From positions 1 through 10,020 of the forward strand of contig JADZDV010000031.1 of assembly GCA_020850915.1 (NCBI GenBank): 10,020 nt of DNA, in the 5' to 3' direction. The notes below the pieces were generated by a model, which did not search any database, was not told the DNA's origin, and worked only from the letters and a program-made list of their open reading frames with translations. The DNA comes from Chloroflexota bacterium. Its GTDB lineage: Bacteria; Chloroflexota; UBA6077; JADZDV01. The stretch's first letter is position 1; each line of letters opens with the position of its first letter. Made by a program: the position numbers and the translations under genes. This document shows positions 1 through 7,066 of the stretch, piece after piece.

Positions 1-693
1 CCTGGTGGCCAGTCGGATCGGCTGGGATGGGAACTGATGGACGCCTGCGCTCAGGTCGAGGAGCGTGAGACGCCCCCGGTCGGGATCGCGCTGAGTTGTC
101 CTCGCGGACCATTCTTCCTCCGGTCACCAGAGAGCGCCGAGCGGCTCGATCGCGTCGTTGGCGTGTGGGCGGAGGCGACAGCGGCGGTCGCCCGACTGAG
201 CGCGCCGACCGTGGCGGCCGTGCTGGGTGACGCCGTCGGGCCAGCCTGGGAGCTGGCGCTGGCGTGCGACCTGCGGGTTGTCGCGGCGGACGCTCGGGTT
301 GGCAGCCCGGAAGTCCGCTGGGGGCGAATGCCTGGCTCAGGCGGGACTCAGCGCCTCGTCCGAGCCGTCGGACAGGCCGCGGCTCTCCGCCTGCTCCTCC
401 TTGGCGAGGTGCTGACAGGCACGGAGGCGTATGAGCTCGGCCTGGTCCACCGTCTCGCGCAGCACGCCGAATTTGACAACACGTTCGAGATGCTGCTTGA
501 CGAGTCGCGGGCTGGCGCGCCGATCGCTCTGGCGTACGCTAGAGAGGCGGCGCTCGGCGCGGCAGACCTCAGCCTCGCAGCCGGCCTGCGCCTGGAGGCC
601 GACCTGGCTGCGCTCCTTCAGACGACCGTCGATCGTCAGGAAGGGATTGCTTCGTTCCTCGAGCGGCGGTCTGCCGCATTCGAGGGTCGCTGA
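1..693 (+). CDS. Crotonase-fold (enoyl-CoA hydratase/isomerase-like) protein, 5' partial, probably catalytically altered
   Basis: The frame is open from base 1. An ATG exists at 37, but the residues before it continue the helix that normally precedes the first oxyanion-hole strand, and a start at 37 would lack the usual N-terminal strands, so the true start is probably upstream of the window. The crotonase core is clear: an E-L-A-L-A-C-D segment (Glu codon 250-252), then S-P-E-V (Glu codon 310-312) and G-S-G-G-T-Q-R-L. The two Glu are 20 residues apart, as Glu144 and Glu164 are in rat mitochondrial enoyl-CoA hydratase. The usual F-C-A-G-A-D loop is replaced by F-L-R-S-P-E, and the position equal to oxyanion-hole Gly141 is Pro (codon 241-243), which has no backbone NH to donate. 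It may be a pseudo-enzyme or a partner of the intact crotonase 68 bp downstream. The fold is certain; the activity is doubtful. Confidence 0.85.
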   Translation, partial: PGGQSDRLGWELMDACAQVEERETPPVGIALSCPRGPFFLRSPESAERLDRVVGVWAEATAAVARLSAPTVAAVLGDAVGPAWELALACDLRVVAADARVGSPEVRWGRMPGSGGTQRLVRAVGQAAALRLLLLGEVLTGTEAYELGLVHRLAQHAEFDNTFEMLLDESRAGAPIALAYAREAALGAADLSLAAGLRLEADLAALLQTTVDRQEGIASFLERRSAAFEGR

Positions 694-761
694 TGGGGCG
701 TGTTCCGAGTTGTCTCTCAGACCAGACCGGTCCCGCCTTCCAACCCGCGCCGGAAGGCTGA

Positions 762-1493
762 ATGAGCTTCGGAACGCTGCTGTTCGACGTGCGGGACGGC
801 GTGGCGCGAGTCGGACTGAATCGCCCGCGGGCTCTGAACGCCTTCAACATTCAGATGCGCGACGAGCTGTTCGAGGTGCTGTCCGCGGTTCGAGACGATC
901 CGGACGTGCGCGTGCTGGCGCTCTACGGGGAGGGGACAGCGTTCTGCGCCGGCGCGGATCTGACCGAGTTTGGGACCGCGCCGTCGCCCACGGCGGCTCG
1001 GCGCATCCGCTTTGCGCGTGACGTCTGGGCGTTGCTGGCGGATCTGGAGGTTCCCGCCATCGCGGCGCTCCACGGCTACACCCTTGGCTCGGGGTTCGAG
1101 CTGGCGCTCCTGTGCGACCTGCGTCTGGCAGCCCGGGGGACGGTCTTCGGCCTGCCGGAGGTGCGGCTCGGAATGATCCCGGCGGCCGGCGGGACCCAGA
1201 GCCTGCCTCGCGTCTGCGGCATCAGCCGGGCGCTCGATCTTCTGCTCACCGGACGGCGCTTCGACGCGGACGAGGCGGAGCGGCTGGGCATCGTCGGTCG
1301 GGTGGTCCCACCGGAGCACCTGCGGGACGAGACGGCGGCGCTGGCTCGACAGCTCGCCTCGCAGGATGCCGCGGCCCTGCGCGCGATCAAGCGCGCCGTT
1401 CGCGAAGGGGCCGACCTTCCGCTGGCGCAAGGGCTTCGCCTCGAAGCCGTCCTGGCGGCGCGCCTCCGGGCCGGTGTGTCCCGCGAACCGTGA
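762..1493 (+). CDS. Enoyl-CoA hydratase/isomerase family protein
   Basis: A 243-residue crotonase, slightly short of the usual 255-265. It would act on acyl-CoA thioesters in the cytoplasm (hydration, isomerisation or related chemistry). Visible motifs in order are L-N-R-P near the N-terminus with L-N-A-F, the first oxyanion-hole loop F-C-A-G-A-D-L, the second G-Y-T-L-G-S-G-F-E-L-A-L-L-C-D with the first catalytic Glu, and L-P-E-V-R-L-G with the second. Both Glu of a true hydratase are present, so hydratase activity is plausible, but the substrate cannot be read from the sequence. The start is supported by GGAAGG at 752-757, four bases before the ATG. It follows the degenerate crotonase and precedes two amidohydrolases and a CoA-transferase, which suggests a shared catabolic pathway. 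Confidence 0.93.
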   Translation: MSFGTLLFDVRDGVARVGLNRPRALNAFNIQMRDELFEVLSAVRDDPDVRVLALYGEGTAFCAGADLTEFGTAPSPTAARRIRFARDVWALLADLEVPAIAALHGYTLGSGFELALLCDLRLAARGTVFGLPEVRLGMIPAAGGTQSLPRVCGISRALDLLLTGRRFDADEAERLGIVGRVVPPEHLRDETAALARQLASQDAAALRAIKRAVREGADLPLAQGLRLEAVLAARLRAGVSREP

Positions 1494-1539
1494 ATGTTCT
1501 GACCGGCGCGTCACTCGTCGACGGTCCGGCGGATCGGAG

Positions 1540-3030
1540 ATGACTGCTCACGCCAGCCTCATGGTCGTGAACGCGCGAATTGTCGAGGCCGACGATCCGC
1601 GCGCGGACGCGGTCGCCGTCGCGGACGGTAGGATCCAGCGGATTGGCCCGGCCGCCGGGCTGCGCTCGCTGGTCAGCAACCGAACGGAGCTGGTGGACGC
1701 TCAGCAGGCGCTCGTCGTGCCCGGCTTCCACGACGCTCACTGCCATCTGCTGAGCTACGCGCGATCGCTCTCGAGCCTGGATTGCCGCGGCGCGCGCAGC
1801 ATCCCGGAGCTGCGGGGGGCCATCGCGGCTCGTCTGAAAGCCGCCGCGCCCGGCGCATGGCTGCGCGCCTTCGGCTACGACGAGGCGAGGCTGGTGGAGC
1901 GGCGCCACCCGGATCGGTACGACCTCGACGCCGCGGCGCCCGACCGGCCCGTCCGCCTGCAACACCGAAGCGTTCACCTCGACATCTTCAACACGCCAGG
2001 TCTGCGCGCCGTTGGCCTGCTGGATGCGCGTGAGCCGGGGGTCGAGCGCGACTCCAGCACGGGTGAGCCAACCGGGCGGGTCTATCACTGGCAGCGACTG
2101 GGCCGGCGGCTCGAACCGACGGACGAGAACGCCATCGCGGCGGACACGCGGCGAGCGACGGAGCGGCTGCTCTCCTGGGGCGTGACCAGCGTGCAGGATG
2201 CCAGCGCCACGAACGGTCCGGCGGAGTGGCGGCTCATGAACCGCCTGGCGGCAAGCGGCGACCTTGGCGTGCGACTGTTTCTCATGCCAGGAGTGGACGC
2301 CCTGGAGTCGCTCCGCGAGATGCTCCCCGAACAGCGACTGGTCAGGAGAGGACCGATCAAGATCATGAACGACGAGGCTGCCTCTGATCCGGAGACGGTC
2401 CGCGCGCACGTGCGGGTCTCGCGCGCGGCGGCTCAGGCGGTGGCGCTGCATACGGCGACCGAGGCGGAGCTGGTCCTCGCGCTGGACGCGTTACAGCACG
2501 CGCCTCGAAATGCCAGCGGGATGGTCGATCGCCTGGAGCACGCCGCGGTTGTGCCGGACAGCCTGCTGGAGGAGGTCCAGGCGAGCGGCGCGGCGGTGGT
2601 CGGGCATCCCACCTGGGTGCACGAGCGTGGCGACGTCTATCGCGGACTCTTTCCGTCAGAGCAGCACGGCTGGCTGCACCGTGCCGCGTCGTTCGTCCGC
2701 GCCGGTATCCCGTACGCGATCGGCTCGGATGCTCCCCTGGCAGAGCCCTGCCCCGTGCTCTCGCTGTACGCGGCGACGCAGCGCAAGACAGGAGACGGAG
2801 GCGTGCTGAGCTCCGCGGAGCGGCTCGACACGCGGGAGGCGCTCGCCGCGTTGACCGCCACGCCGGCGCGCCTGCTGGGGCGTTCCGGTACCCTGGGAGC
2901 GGTCCGCGTCGGGATGCTGGCCGACCTCGTCCTCCTCGAGCAGGATCGGCTCAGGCCGGATTCGGCCGCGGCCGCGCACGAGCCAGTCGCGATGACGATC
3001 CTGAACGGAGAGATCGCCTGGAGCAGATGA
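1540..3030 (+). CDS. Amidohydrolase family 3 (YtcJ-like) metal-dependent hydrolase
   Basis: A 496-residue protein of the amidohydrolase superfamily, closest by motif order to the YtcJ / N-substituted-formamide deformylase group (Amidohydro_3). Visible features are the N-terminal beta-sandwich strand with A-D-G-R-I, P-G-F-H-D-A-H-C-H (metal ligands His67 and His69), a W-L-R-A-F-G-Y-D-E segment, G-V-T-S-V-Q-D-A, Lys274 in K-I-M-N-D-E, His304, L-E-H (His334) and G-S-D-A-P-L (Asp397), ending in G-M-L-A-D-L-V-L-L typical of the C-terminal sandwich. These cover the usual set of metal and catalytic positions, so I expect an active cytoplasmic hydrolase cleaving a C-N bond; the substrate is unknown. 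The frame is open further upstream, but that part overlaps the crotonase gene. I chose the ATG after GGCGGAT/GGAG at 1528-1539. An ATG at 1561 is a weaker alternative. Confidence 0.92.
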   Translation: MTAHASLMVVNARIVEADDPRADAVAVADGRIQRIGPAAGLRSLVSNRTELVDAQQALVVPGFHDAHCHLLSYARSLSSLDCRGARSIPELRGAIAARLKAAAPGAWLRAFGYDEARLVERRHPDRYDLDAAAPDRPVRLQHRSVHLDIFNTPGLRAVGLLDAREPGVERDSSTGEPTGRVYHWQRLGRRLEPTDENAIAADTRRATERLLSWGVTSVQDASATNGPAEWRLMNRLAASGDLGVRLFLMPGVDALESLREMLPEQRLVRRGPIKIMNDEAASDPETVRAHVRVSRAAAQAVALHTATEAELVLALDALQHAPRNASGMVDRLEHAAVVPDSLLEEVQASGAAVVGHPTWVHERGDVYRGLFPSEQHGWLHRAASFVRAGIPYAIGSDAPLAEPCPVLSLYAATQRKTGDGGVLSSAERLDTREALAALTATPARLLGRSGTLGAVRVGMLADLVLLEQDRLRPDSAAAAHEPVAMTILNGEIAWSR

Positions 3031-3031
3031 C

Positions 3032-3940
3032 GTGACCGTCGTAGACGCCCACGTTCACACATTTCCTGACGCTGAGACGGGGCTGGTCTGGCAGCGACGA
3101 CTCGGGGTGCCCGAGCCGCGGCGAACGGGCGCGGTGGCCGAGCTACGCGGAATCATGGACCAGAACGGCATCAATCACGCCGTCATGCTGCTGTATCCGC
3201 GCTCGCTGGAGCGGTACGGCGAGCTGCTCCAGGGGGCTGGAGTCGGAGCGGACCGCGAGGCGATCCGACAGACCATCCGCGACGAGATCGACGGGCTGAA
3301 TCGATGGGGCTGCTCGGTGGCGGCCGAGGACGAGCGCTTTCTGCCGTTCGTCGGGGTGAACCCGTGCTTTCAGACGGAGCGTGAGTATCTGGCCGAGCTT
3401 GACACGCTCGTGGAGCAGGGCGCCCGCGGGGTGAAGCTCATCCCGCCCTCGATGCAGATGTACGCCAGCGACCGGCGTCTGTTCCCGCTGTACCAGCGGT
3501 GCTGGGAGCTGAAGCTGCCGATCCTGTCGCAGTCGGGCGTTGGCGGCGGCCCGCCGCCAGCGCCGGGGGCCGATCACTACGGTCGACCGCGCTACTGGGC
3601 GGAGGTGTTGGAGATCTTCCCGGGGCTGCGGGTCGTTCTGGCCCACATGGCGCTCGGCTACGAAGATGACCTGGTCAGTCTGATGGCGCGCTTTCCCAGC
3701 GTGGTCACGGACACCTCGCTCCGGTTCAGCGGACTCGGCAAGCCCGGCCGCTCCTCGGCCGAGCAGGTCGTCGATCTGATCCGCCTGGTGGGCGTCGAAC
3801 GGGTTCTGCTCGGCAGCAACTACCCCGCGACCAATCCCGCTGTTTACGCGGAGATCCTGCGCCAGCTTCCGTTGAGCGCGAGCGAGTGGGAGAGCATCGC
3901 CAGCGGCAATTTCGAGCGGCTGATGGCGCGAGATGGCTGA
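3032..3940 (+). CDS. Amidohydrolase family 2 (ACMSD/resorcylate-decarboxylase-like TIM barrel) protein
   Basis: A 302-residue TIM-barrel protein beginning D-A-H-V-H (His7, His9), with G-V-K-L-I-P-P, L-A-H-M (His205) and a final L-G-S-N-Y-P. This order is that of Amidohydro_2 proteins, which hydrolyse lactones or decarboxylate or hydrate aromatic-pathway acids. Two metal-site positions differ: the usual His after the central strand is Gln167 (L-S-Q-S-G), and the usual Asp of G-S-D-x-P is Asn263. Asn at the second place occurs in some subfamilies as I recall; Gln at the first is less usual. The GTG start lies one base after the stop of the previous gene, with GGAG at 3020-3023 and eight bases of spacing, so translation is probably coupled. 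The exact reaction cannot be assigned. Confidence 0.9.
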   Translation: MTVVDAHVHTFPDAETGLVWQRRLGVPEPRRTGAVAELRGIMDQNGINHAVMLLYPRSLERYGELLQGAGVGADREAIRQTIRDEIDGLNRWGCSVAAEDERFLPFVGVNPCFQTEREYLAELDTLVEQGARGVKLIPPSMQMYASDRRLFPLYQRCWELKLPILSQSGVGGGPPPAPGADHYGRPRYWAEVLEIFPGLRVVLAHMALGYEDDLVSLMARFPSVVTDTSLRFSGLGKPGRSSAEQVVDLIRLVGVERVLLGSNYPATNPAVYAEILRQLPLSASEWESIASGNFERLMARDG

Positions 3941-6266
3941 ATCCGGCACTTCCACACCCGCGGAGGGCCCTCTGGCGGGGATCCGCGTGTTCGACTGGAC
4001 CATCTACGCCCTGGGCCCGTTCGCGGGGGTGCTGCTGGGCGCGCTGGGCGCTGAGGTCATCAAGATCGAGGCGCCGTCCGGCGATCCCCAGGCGCTGGAG
4101 CGCGGCAAGCAGCACGGCCTGGGGCAGATGTACATGAACCTGAACCTCAACAAGCGCTCGGTAACGCTCGATCTCTCGAAGGCCGAGGGTCGAGCGAAGG
4201 CGCTGGAGCTGGCGTCCCGCTGCGACGTGTTCCTGAACAACATGCGCCCGGGCACGCCGGATCGACTGGGCCTTGGCTACGAGACGCTGCGGGGTGTCAA
4301 CCGGGGGATCGTCTACGCAGTGGCTACGGCCTGGGGGCGCAGCGGCCCGATGGCAGGCGTTGGCGGCGTGGACGTGCTGGCGCAGGCGTTCGCCGGCTGG
4401 GCCAGCATCACCGGCGCGCCCGGCGGCCGGCCGGAGATCGGGCGCCACCTCGGGTACCTCGACCTGGCCGGAAGCTGCTACGTCGTGGCAGCGATTCTCC
4501 AGGCGCTCATCGTCCGCGCGCGGACCGGTCGCGGGCAGCGGATCGACGTCAGCCTGCTTGGGAGCGCCCTCGCCATGCAGGCGACTCGGCTGGCAGAGTT
4601 CTTCGCCACGGGCCAGGTCCCCCCGCGGGCCGGCAGCGCCTCGACAGCCGTCGCCCCAGACCAGGCGCTCCACTGTCAGGACCAGCGCTACCTCGCGGTC
4701 AGCGTGCTCACCGAGACCCAGTGGCAGGGCCTGCTGGCGGCGCTCGGCCAGCCAGCCGAGCTGCTCGATGCCGCTTTCAGGACCAATGCCGGGCGAGTCG
4801 CGCGGCGAGATGAGCTAGCTGGTCGCCTGGCAGCCCTGTTTGCCAAGCGACCAAGCGCGTGGTGGCAGATGCAGCTCGCCCGCCACGCCGTGCCGCACAG
4901 TCGCTTCTGGGATTTTGAGGTTATTCGTCACCATCCTCAGGTGCTCGAGAATGGCTTTCTGGCCGAGGTCGAAACGGCGCGCTGGGGGCGGCTCTTCGCG
5001 GGCGCGCCACCGTGGCAGTTCGAATCGACGCCGGCCGCGCTGCGGAGCAACCCCGAGCCCGGCGGCGATACCGCCGAGGTGCTCGGTCAGCTCGAACGGG
5101 GGGAGCTGCGCCTGTCTACAATCGAGACGCCGTGGCCGTTGGCCGCGTTCAGGAAGGCGCGCGACTCTGCGATCGACGTGGACCCGGCCCGTTCGCTGGT
5201 TGGCCTGCGCGTGCTCGATCTGACCCAGGGCATCGCCGGGCCGTACGCCGGTCGTCTGCTGGCCGAGAACGGCGCCGACGTCCTGAAACTGGAGCCGGCA
5301 GCAGGGGACGCCCTCCGGCGGCTCGGACCGCCGCGGCCCGATGGATCCAGCCCGCTCTTTGAGACCATCAATCACGGCAAACGCATTCGCCGCGCGGCGA
5401 CGGAGCTGACCCAGGCGACCGACGAGGCGCGGCGAGTGGCGCGCGAGGTGGACGTCGTGCTGGTGGACTGCCCGGGACCAGACGGCGAGGCGCCCTGGGT
5501 CGAGCGCGCGTGGCTGGCGTCAGTGAACTCGCGAGCGATCTACAGTGCCGTCAGCCCGCTCGGGGCTCGCGGACCGCTGGCCACCACGCCAGCCTCTGAG
5601 CTGGTTGTCCAGGCTATGAGCGACGTCTGGGGAGGACTCGGGGAGATCGGCCAGCCGCCGGTGCGCCTGGGAGCGGACATGGTCTCCCTGGCCGCGGGCC
5701 TGGTGACCTACCAGGGCGTACTCGCGGCCCTCTTCTGGCGCATGCGGAGCGATCAGGGTCAGCGGGTGGATACGAGCTTGCTGGGAACGTCGTTCTGCCT
5801 GAAGAGCTACCACTGGGGCGCTCTCAGCGAGCCAGATAGCTGGGAGGGGATCGTCCATCACGGCTGGACCAATCCGCCGAACCATGGCTACCGCACGGTC
5901 GACGGGGCGGTGTACTTCGTGTTCTATCGCGGCACGGAGGACGAGTTCTATCAGCTTCTGATGGAGCTGGGAATGGGGGACGACGTCCTGAGCGACCCGC
6001 GTTTTGCCGAAGGGCCCTGGGCGGTCGCGGGTGTTGGTCGATACGCGGCCGAGCTTCGACCGGTCTGGGAGGCGGCTCTATCGAAGCTGACGACGGCGCA
6101 GGCGCTGGGAATTCTCCGCCGCCACCGAGTGGACGCCGTGCCGATCAACGATTACGTGGCGCTGGTGGACCATCCGCAGGTCGCCGCGCTCGGCTCGATA
6201 GGACGGCTCGTGGCCCCTGGTGGTCCGCTGCGATATGTGCGCACGCCGGTGGATGTGGGCTGGTAG
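3933..6266 (+). CDS. Double-domain family III CoA-transferase (CaiB/BaiF fusion)
   Basis: 777 residues, about twice a normal CaiB/BaiF protein of around 400. Domain 1 runs from about residue 14 to 400 and domain 2 from about 422 to 777. Each opens with the family signature (L-A-G-I-R-V-F-D and L-V-G-L-R-V-L-D, followed by G-P-x-A-G and A-E-V-I-K-I-E or A-D-V-L-K-L-E). Family III enzymes move CoA between carboxylic acids through an aspartyl-CoA thioester. In domain 1 the aspartate expected from formyl-CoA transferase Asp169 is Asp177, 16 positions before the end of the following helix. In domain 2 the same position is Ser585, with an Asp only three residues earlier at 582. Family III enzymes normally work as interlocked dimers, so this fusion may form one active and one structural half. 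The ATG overlaps the previous stop by 8 bp, implying translational coupling. It would supply acyl-CoA to the crotonases. Confidence 0.93.
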   Translation: MAESGTSTPAEGPLAGIRVFDWTIYALGPFAGVLLGALGAEVIKIEAPSGDPQALERGKQHGLGQMYMNLNLNKRSVTLDLSKAEGRAKALELASRCDVFLNNMRPGTPDRLGLGYETLRGVNRGIVYAVATAWGRSGPMAGVGGVDVLAQAFAGWASITGAPGGRPEIGRHLGYLDLAGSCYVVAAILQALIVRARTGRGQRIDVSLLGSALAMQATRLAEFFATGQVPPRAGSASTAVAPDQALHCQDQRYLAVSVLTETQWQGLLAALGQPAELLDAAFRTNAGRVARRDELAGRLAALFAKRPSAWWQMQLARHAVPHSRFWDFEVIRHHPQVLENGFLAEVETARWGRLFAGAPPWQFESTPAALRSNPEPGGDTAEVLGQLERGELRLSTIETPWPLAAFRKARDSAIDVDPARSLVGLRVLDLTQGIAGPYAGRLLAENGADVLKLEPAAGDALRRLGPPRPDGSSPLFETINHGKRIRRAATELTQATDEARRVAREVDVVLVDCPGPDGEAPWVERAWLASVNSRAIYSAVSPLGARGPLATTPASELVVQAMSDVWGGLGEIGQPPVRLGADMVSLAAGLVTYQGVLAALFWRMRSDQGQRVDTSLLGTSFCLKSYHWGALSEPDSWEGIVHHGWTNPPNHGYRTVDGAVYFVFYRGTEDEFYQLLMELGMGDDVLSDPRFAEGPWAVAGVGRYAAELRPVWEAALSKLTTAQALGILRRHRVDAVPINDYVALVDHPQVAALGSIGRLVAPGGPLRYVRTPVDVGW

Positions 6267-6379
6267 ACCTGTCAAGCATGGCAGAGCTGCCGCGATGTCA
6301 TGGACCCGCGATGCGACGGGCTGTTATGGGAGCGCAGCAGGCATCGCCTCTCCCGGCGACGGCCCGAGCGGCTGATCTG

Positions 6380-6408
6380 TTGCGGCTCGGACCTTATCGT
6401 ACTAGGAT
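6380..6408 (+). promoter_or_regulatory. Candidate sigma-70 type promoter for the XRE-cupin/selenoprotein operon
   Basis: TTGCGG at 6380-6385 as the -35 box and TAGGAT at 6403-6408 as the -10 box are separated by exactly 17 bp. This places the transcription start at about 6414-6416, just ahead of the regulator gene. The -35 match is partial (3 of 6) and the -10 match is 4 of 6, but the spacing and position are good and the surrounding sequence is otherwise GC-rich. Confidence 0.5.
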
Positions 6409-6424
6409 CTCCGCAATCGCGGAG
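6409..6424 (+). promoter_or_regulatory. Perfect dyad overlapping transcription start and ribosome binding site (possible operator or RNA hairpin)
   Basis: CTCCGC and GCGGAG form a perfect 6-bp inverted repeat around a 4-base spacer (AATC). The left arm directly abuts the candidate -10 box. The right arm contains the first four bases of the GGAGG ribosome binding site at 6421-6425. The position suits an autoregulatory site for the XRE protein encoded just downstream. In RNA it could hide the ribosome binding site if transcription starts far enough upstream. Function is inferred from position only. Confidence 0.45.
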
Positions 6425-6425
6425 G
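6421..6425 (+). promoter_or_regulatory. Ribosome binding site that fixes the start of the XRE-cupin gene
   Basis: GGAGG five bases before the ATG at 6431. It decides the start against the in-frame ATG at 6278, which has no comparable site. Confidence 0.75.
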
Positions 6426-6430
6426 CAACG

Positions 6431-7036
6431 ATGGGATCTCCTGCACGGAGTGACGATAGGCTCGACCTGGCAGGCCTGGGAGAGCGGATCCGGCTACGAC
6501 GCTTGCAGCGCCGGTTGTCGCTGGACGAGCTGGCGCTGCGCTCGGGTGTCAGTCGCAGCATGATCTCCAGCGTCGAGCGGGGCAAGAAGGTGCCGACGGT
6601 GGTGGTGCTGAGTCGGATCGCAACCGCGCTCGACGCGAGCATTGCTCGGCTCCTGGGGGAGGAGCGATCGGCTCGAGTCGTGCTCCTGCGGAGGGAGCAA
6701 CAGGACGTCGTGCGAGACGAGTCCGGTCTGGAGCGGCGGGTGCTCTCGCCGGTGCTGCCGAGCGTCGAGTTCGTGCTGGTGCGCGGCCTGATCCCCCCGG
6801 GTGTGACGGCGGGTCTTTTCCGCCCACACGCGCCGGGGACGCGAGAGTATCTAGCCGTCGAATCGGGCGAGCTGCGCGTGACGATCGACAGCGAAGAGCA
6901 CCGTCTGATGGCGGGCGACAGCCTCTACTTCGCCGGCGACTGCTTCCATGGAGTCGCCAATGAGCGAGACCGGCCGTGCGTCTACTATGTTGCGAGCGAC
7001 ATCAACGCGGGGGCCGATCTGCCCGGGCGCGGGTAA
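6431..7036 (+). CDS. XRE-family transcriptional regulator with C-terminal cupin domain
   Basis: 201 residues. Residues about 16-76 form an XRE/Cro helix-turn-helix: L-G-E-R-I-R-L-R-R, then L-D-E-L-A-L-R-S-G-V-S-R-S-M-I-S-S-V-E-R-G-K, with L-L-G closing the domain. Residues about 110-190 are a cupin barrel with H-A-P-G-T-R-E-Y-L-A-V-E-S-G-E-L, M-A-G-D-S and F-H-G-V-A-N; His133, Glu139 and His173 sit where cupins bind a metal or small ligand. HTH-cupin proteins of this build usually sense a small molecule through the cupin and repress nearby catabolic or redox genes. It is the first gene of the right-hand group, 30 bp before the first selenoprotein gene, and a dyad lies at its own start, so it may regulate itself and the selenoprotein genes. 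Ligand unknown. Confidence 0.9.
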   Translation: MGSPARSDDRLDLAGLGERIRLRRLQRRLSLDELALRSGVSRSMISSVERGKKVPTVVVLSRIATALDASIARLLGEERSARVVLLRREQQDVVRDESGLERRVLSPVLPSVEFVLVRGLIPPGVTAGLFRPHAPGTREYLAVESGELRVTIDSEEHRLMAGDSLYFAGDCFHGVANERDRPCVYYVASDINAGADLPGRG

Positions 7037-7066
7037 GCGGGGCGCTGAAGACTGGGAGGGAGTGCC

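Larger units (their letters stand above)
6267..6430 (+). other. Intergenic regulatory gap before the XRE-cupin gene
   Basis: A 164-bp gap that separates the catabolic gene set from the regulator/selenoprotein set. The regulator's frame is open back to an ATG at 6278, but that stretch has no ribosome binding site and reads as non-conserved sequence, whereas the ATG at 6431 has a strong one, so I treat it as non-coding. It contains a candidate promoter at 6380-6408 and a dyad at 6409-6424. No convincing terminator is present: a short GGCA/TGCC hairpin near 6280-6291 has no T run. Confidence 0.6.

Noticed and set aside
717..1514. Long open frames on the minus strand (for example 717-1514, 1387-2451, 3143-4003, 3726-4673)
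   Set aside because: They lie opposite well-supported genes, show no family motifs and have the low-complexity Arg/Ala/Pro make-up typical of shadow frames in GC-rich DNA.
1366..1539. Longer amidohydrolase starting at 1366
   Set aside because: This part overlaps the well-supported end of the crotonase in another frame and is not family-like; the sandwich domain begins after 1540.
6280..6291. GGCA/TGCC hairpin as a terminator after the CoA-transferase gene
   Set aside because: The stem is only 4-5 bp and there is no T run after it.
6278..6430. N-terminal extension of the XRE-cupin protein from ATG 6278
   Set aside because: No ribosome binding site, the sequence looks non-conserved, and a strong GGAGG precedes ATG 6431.
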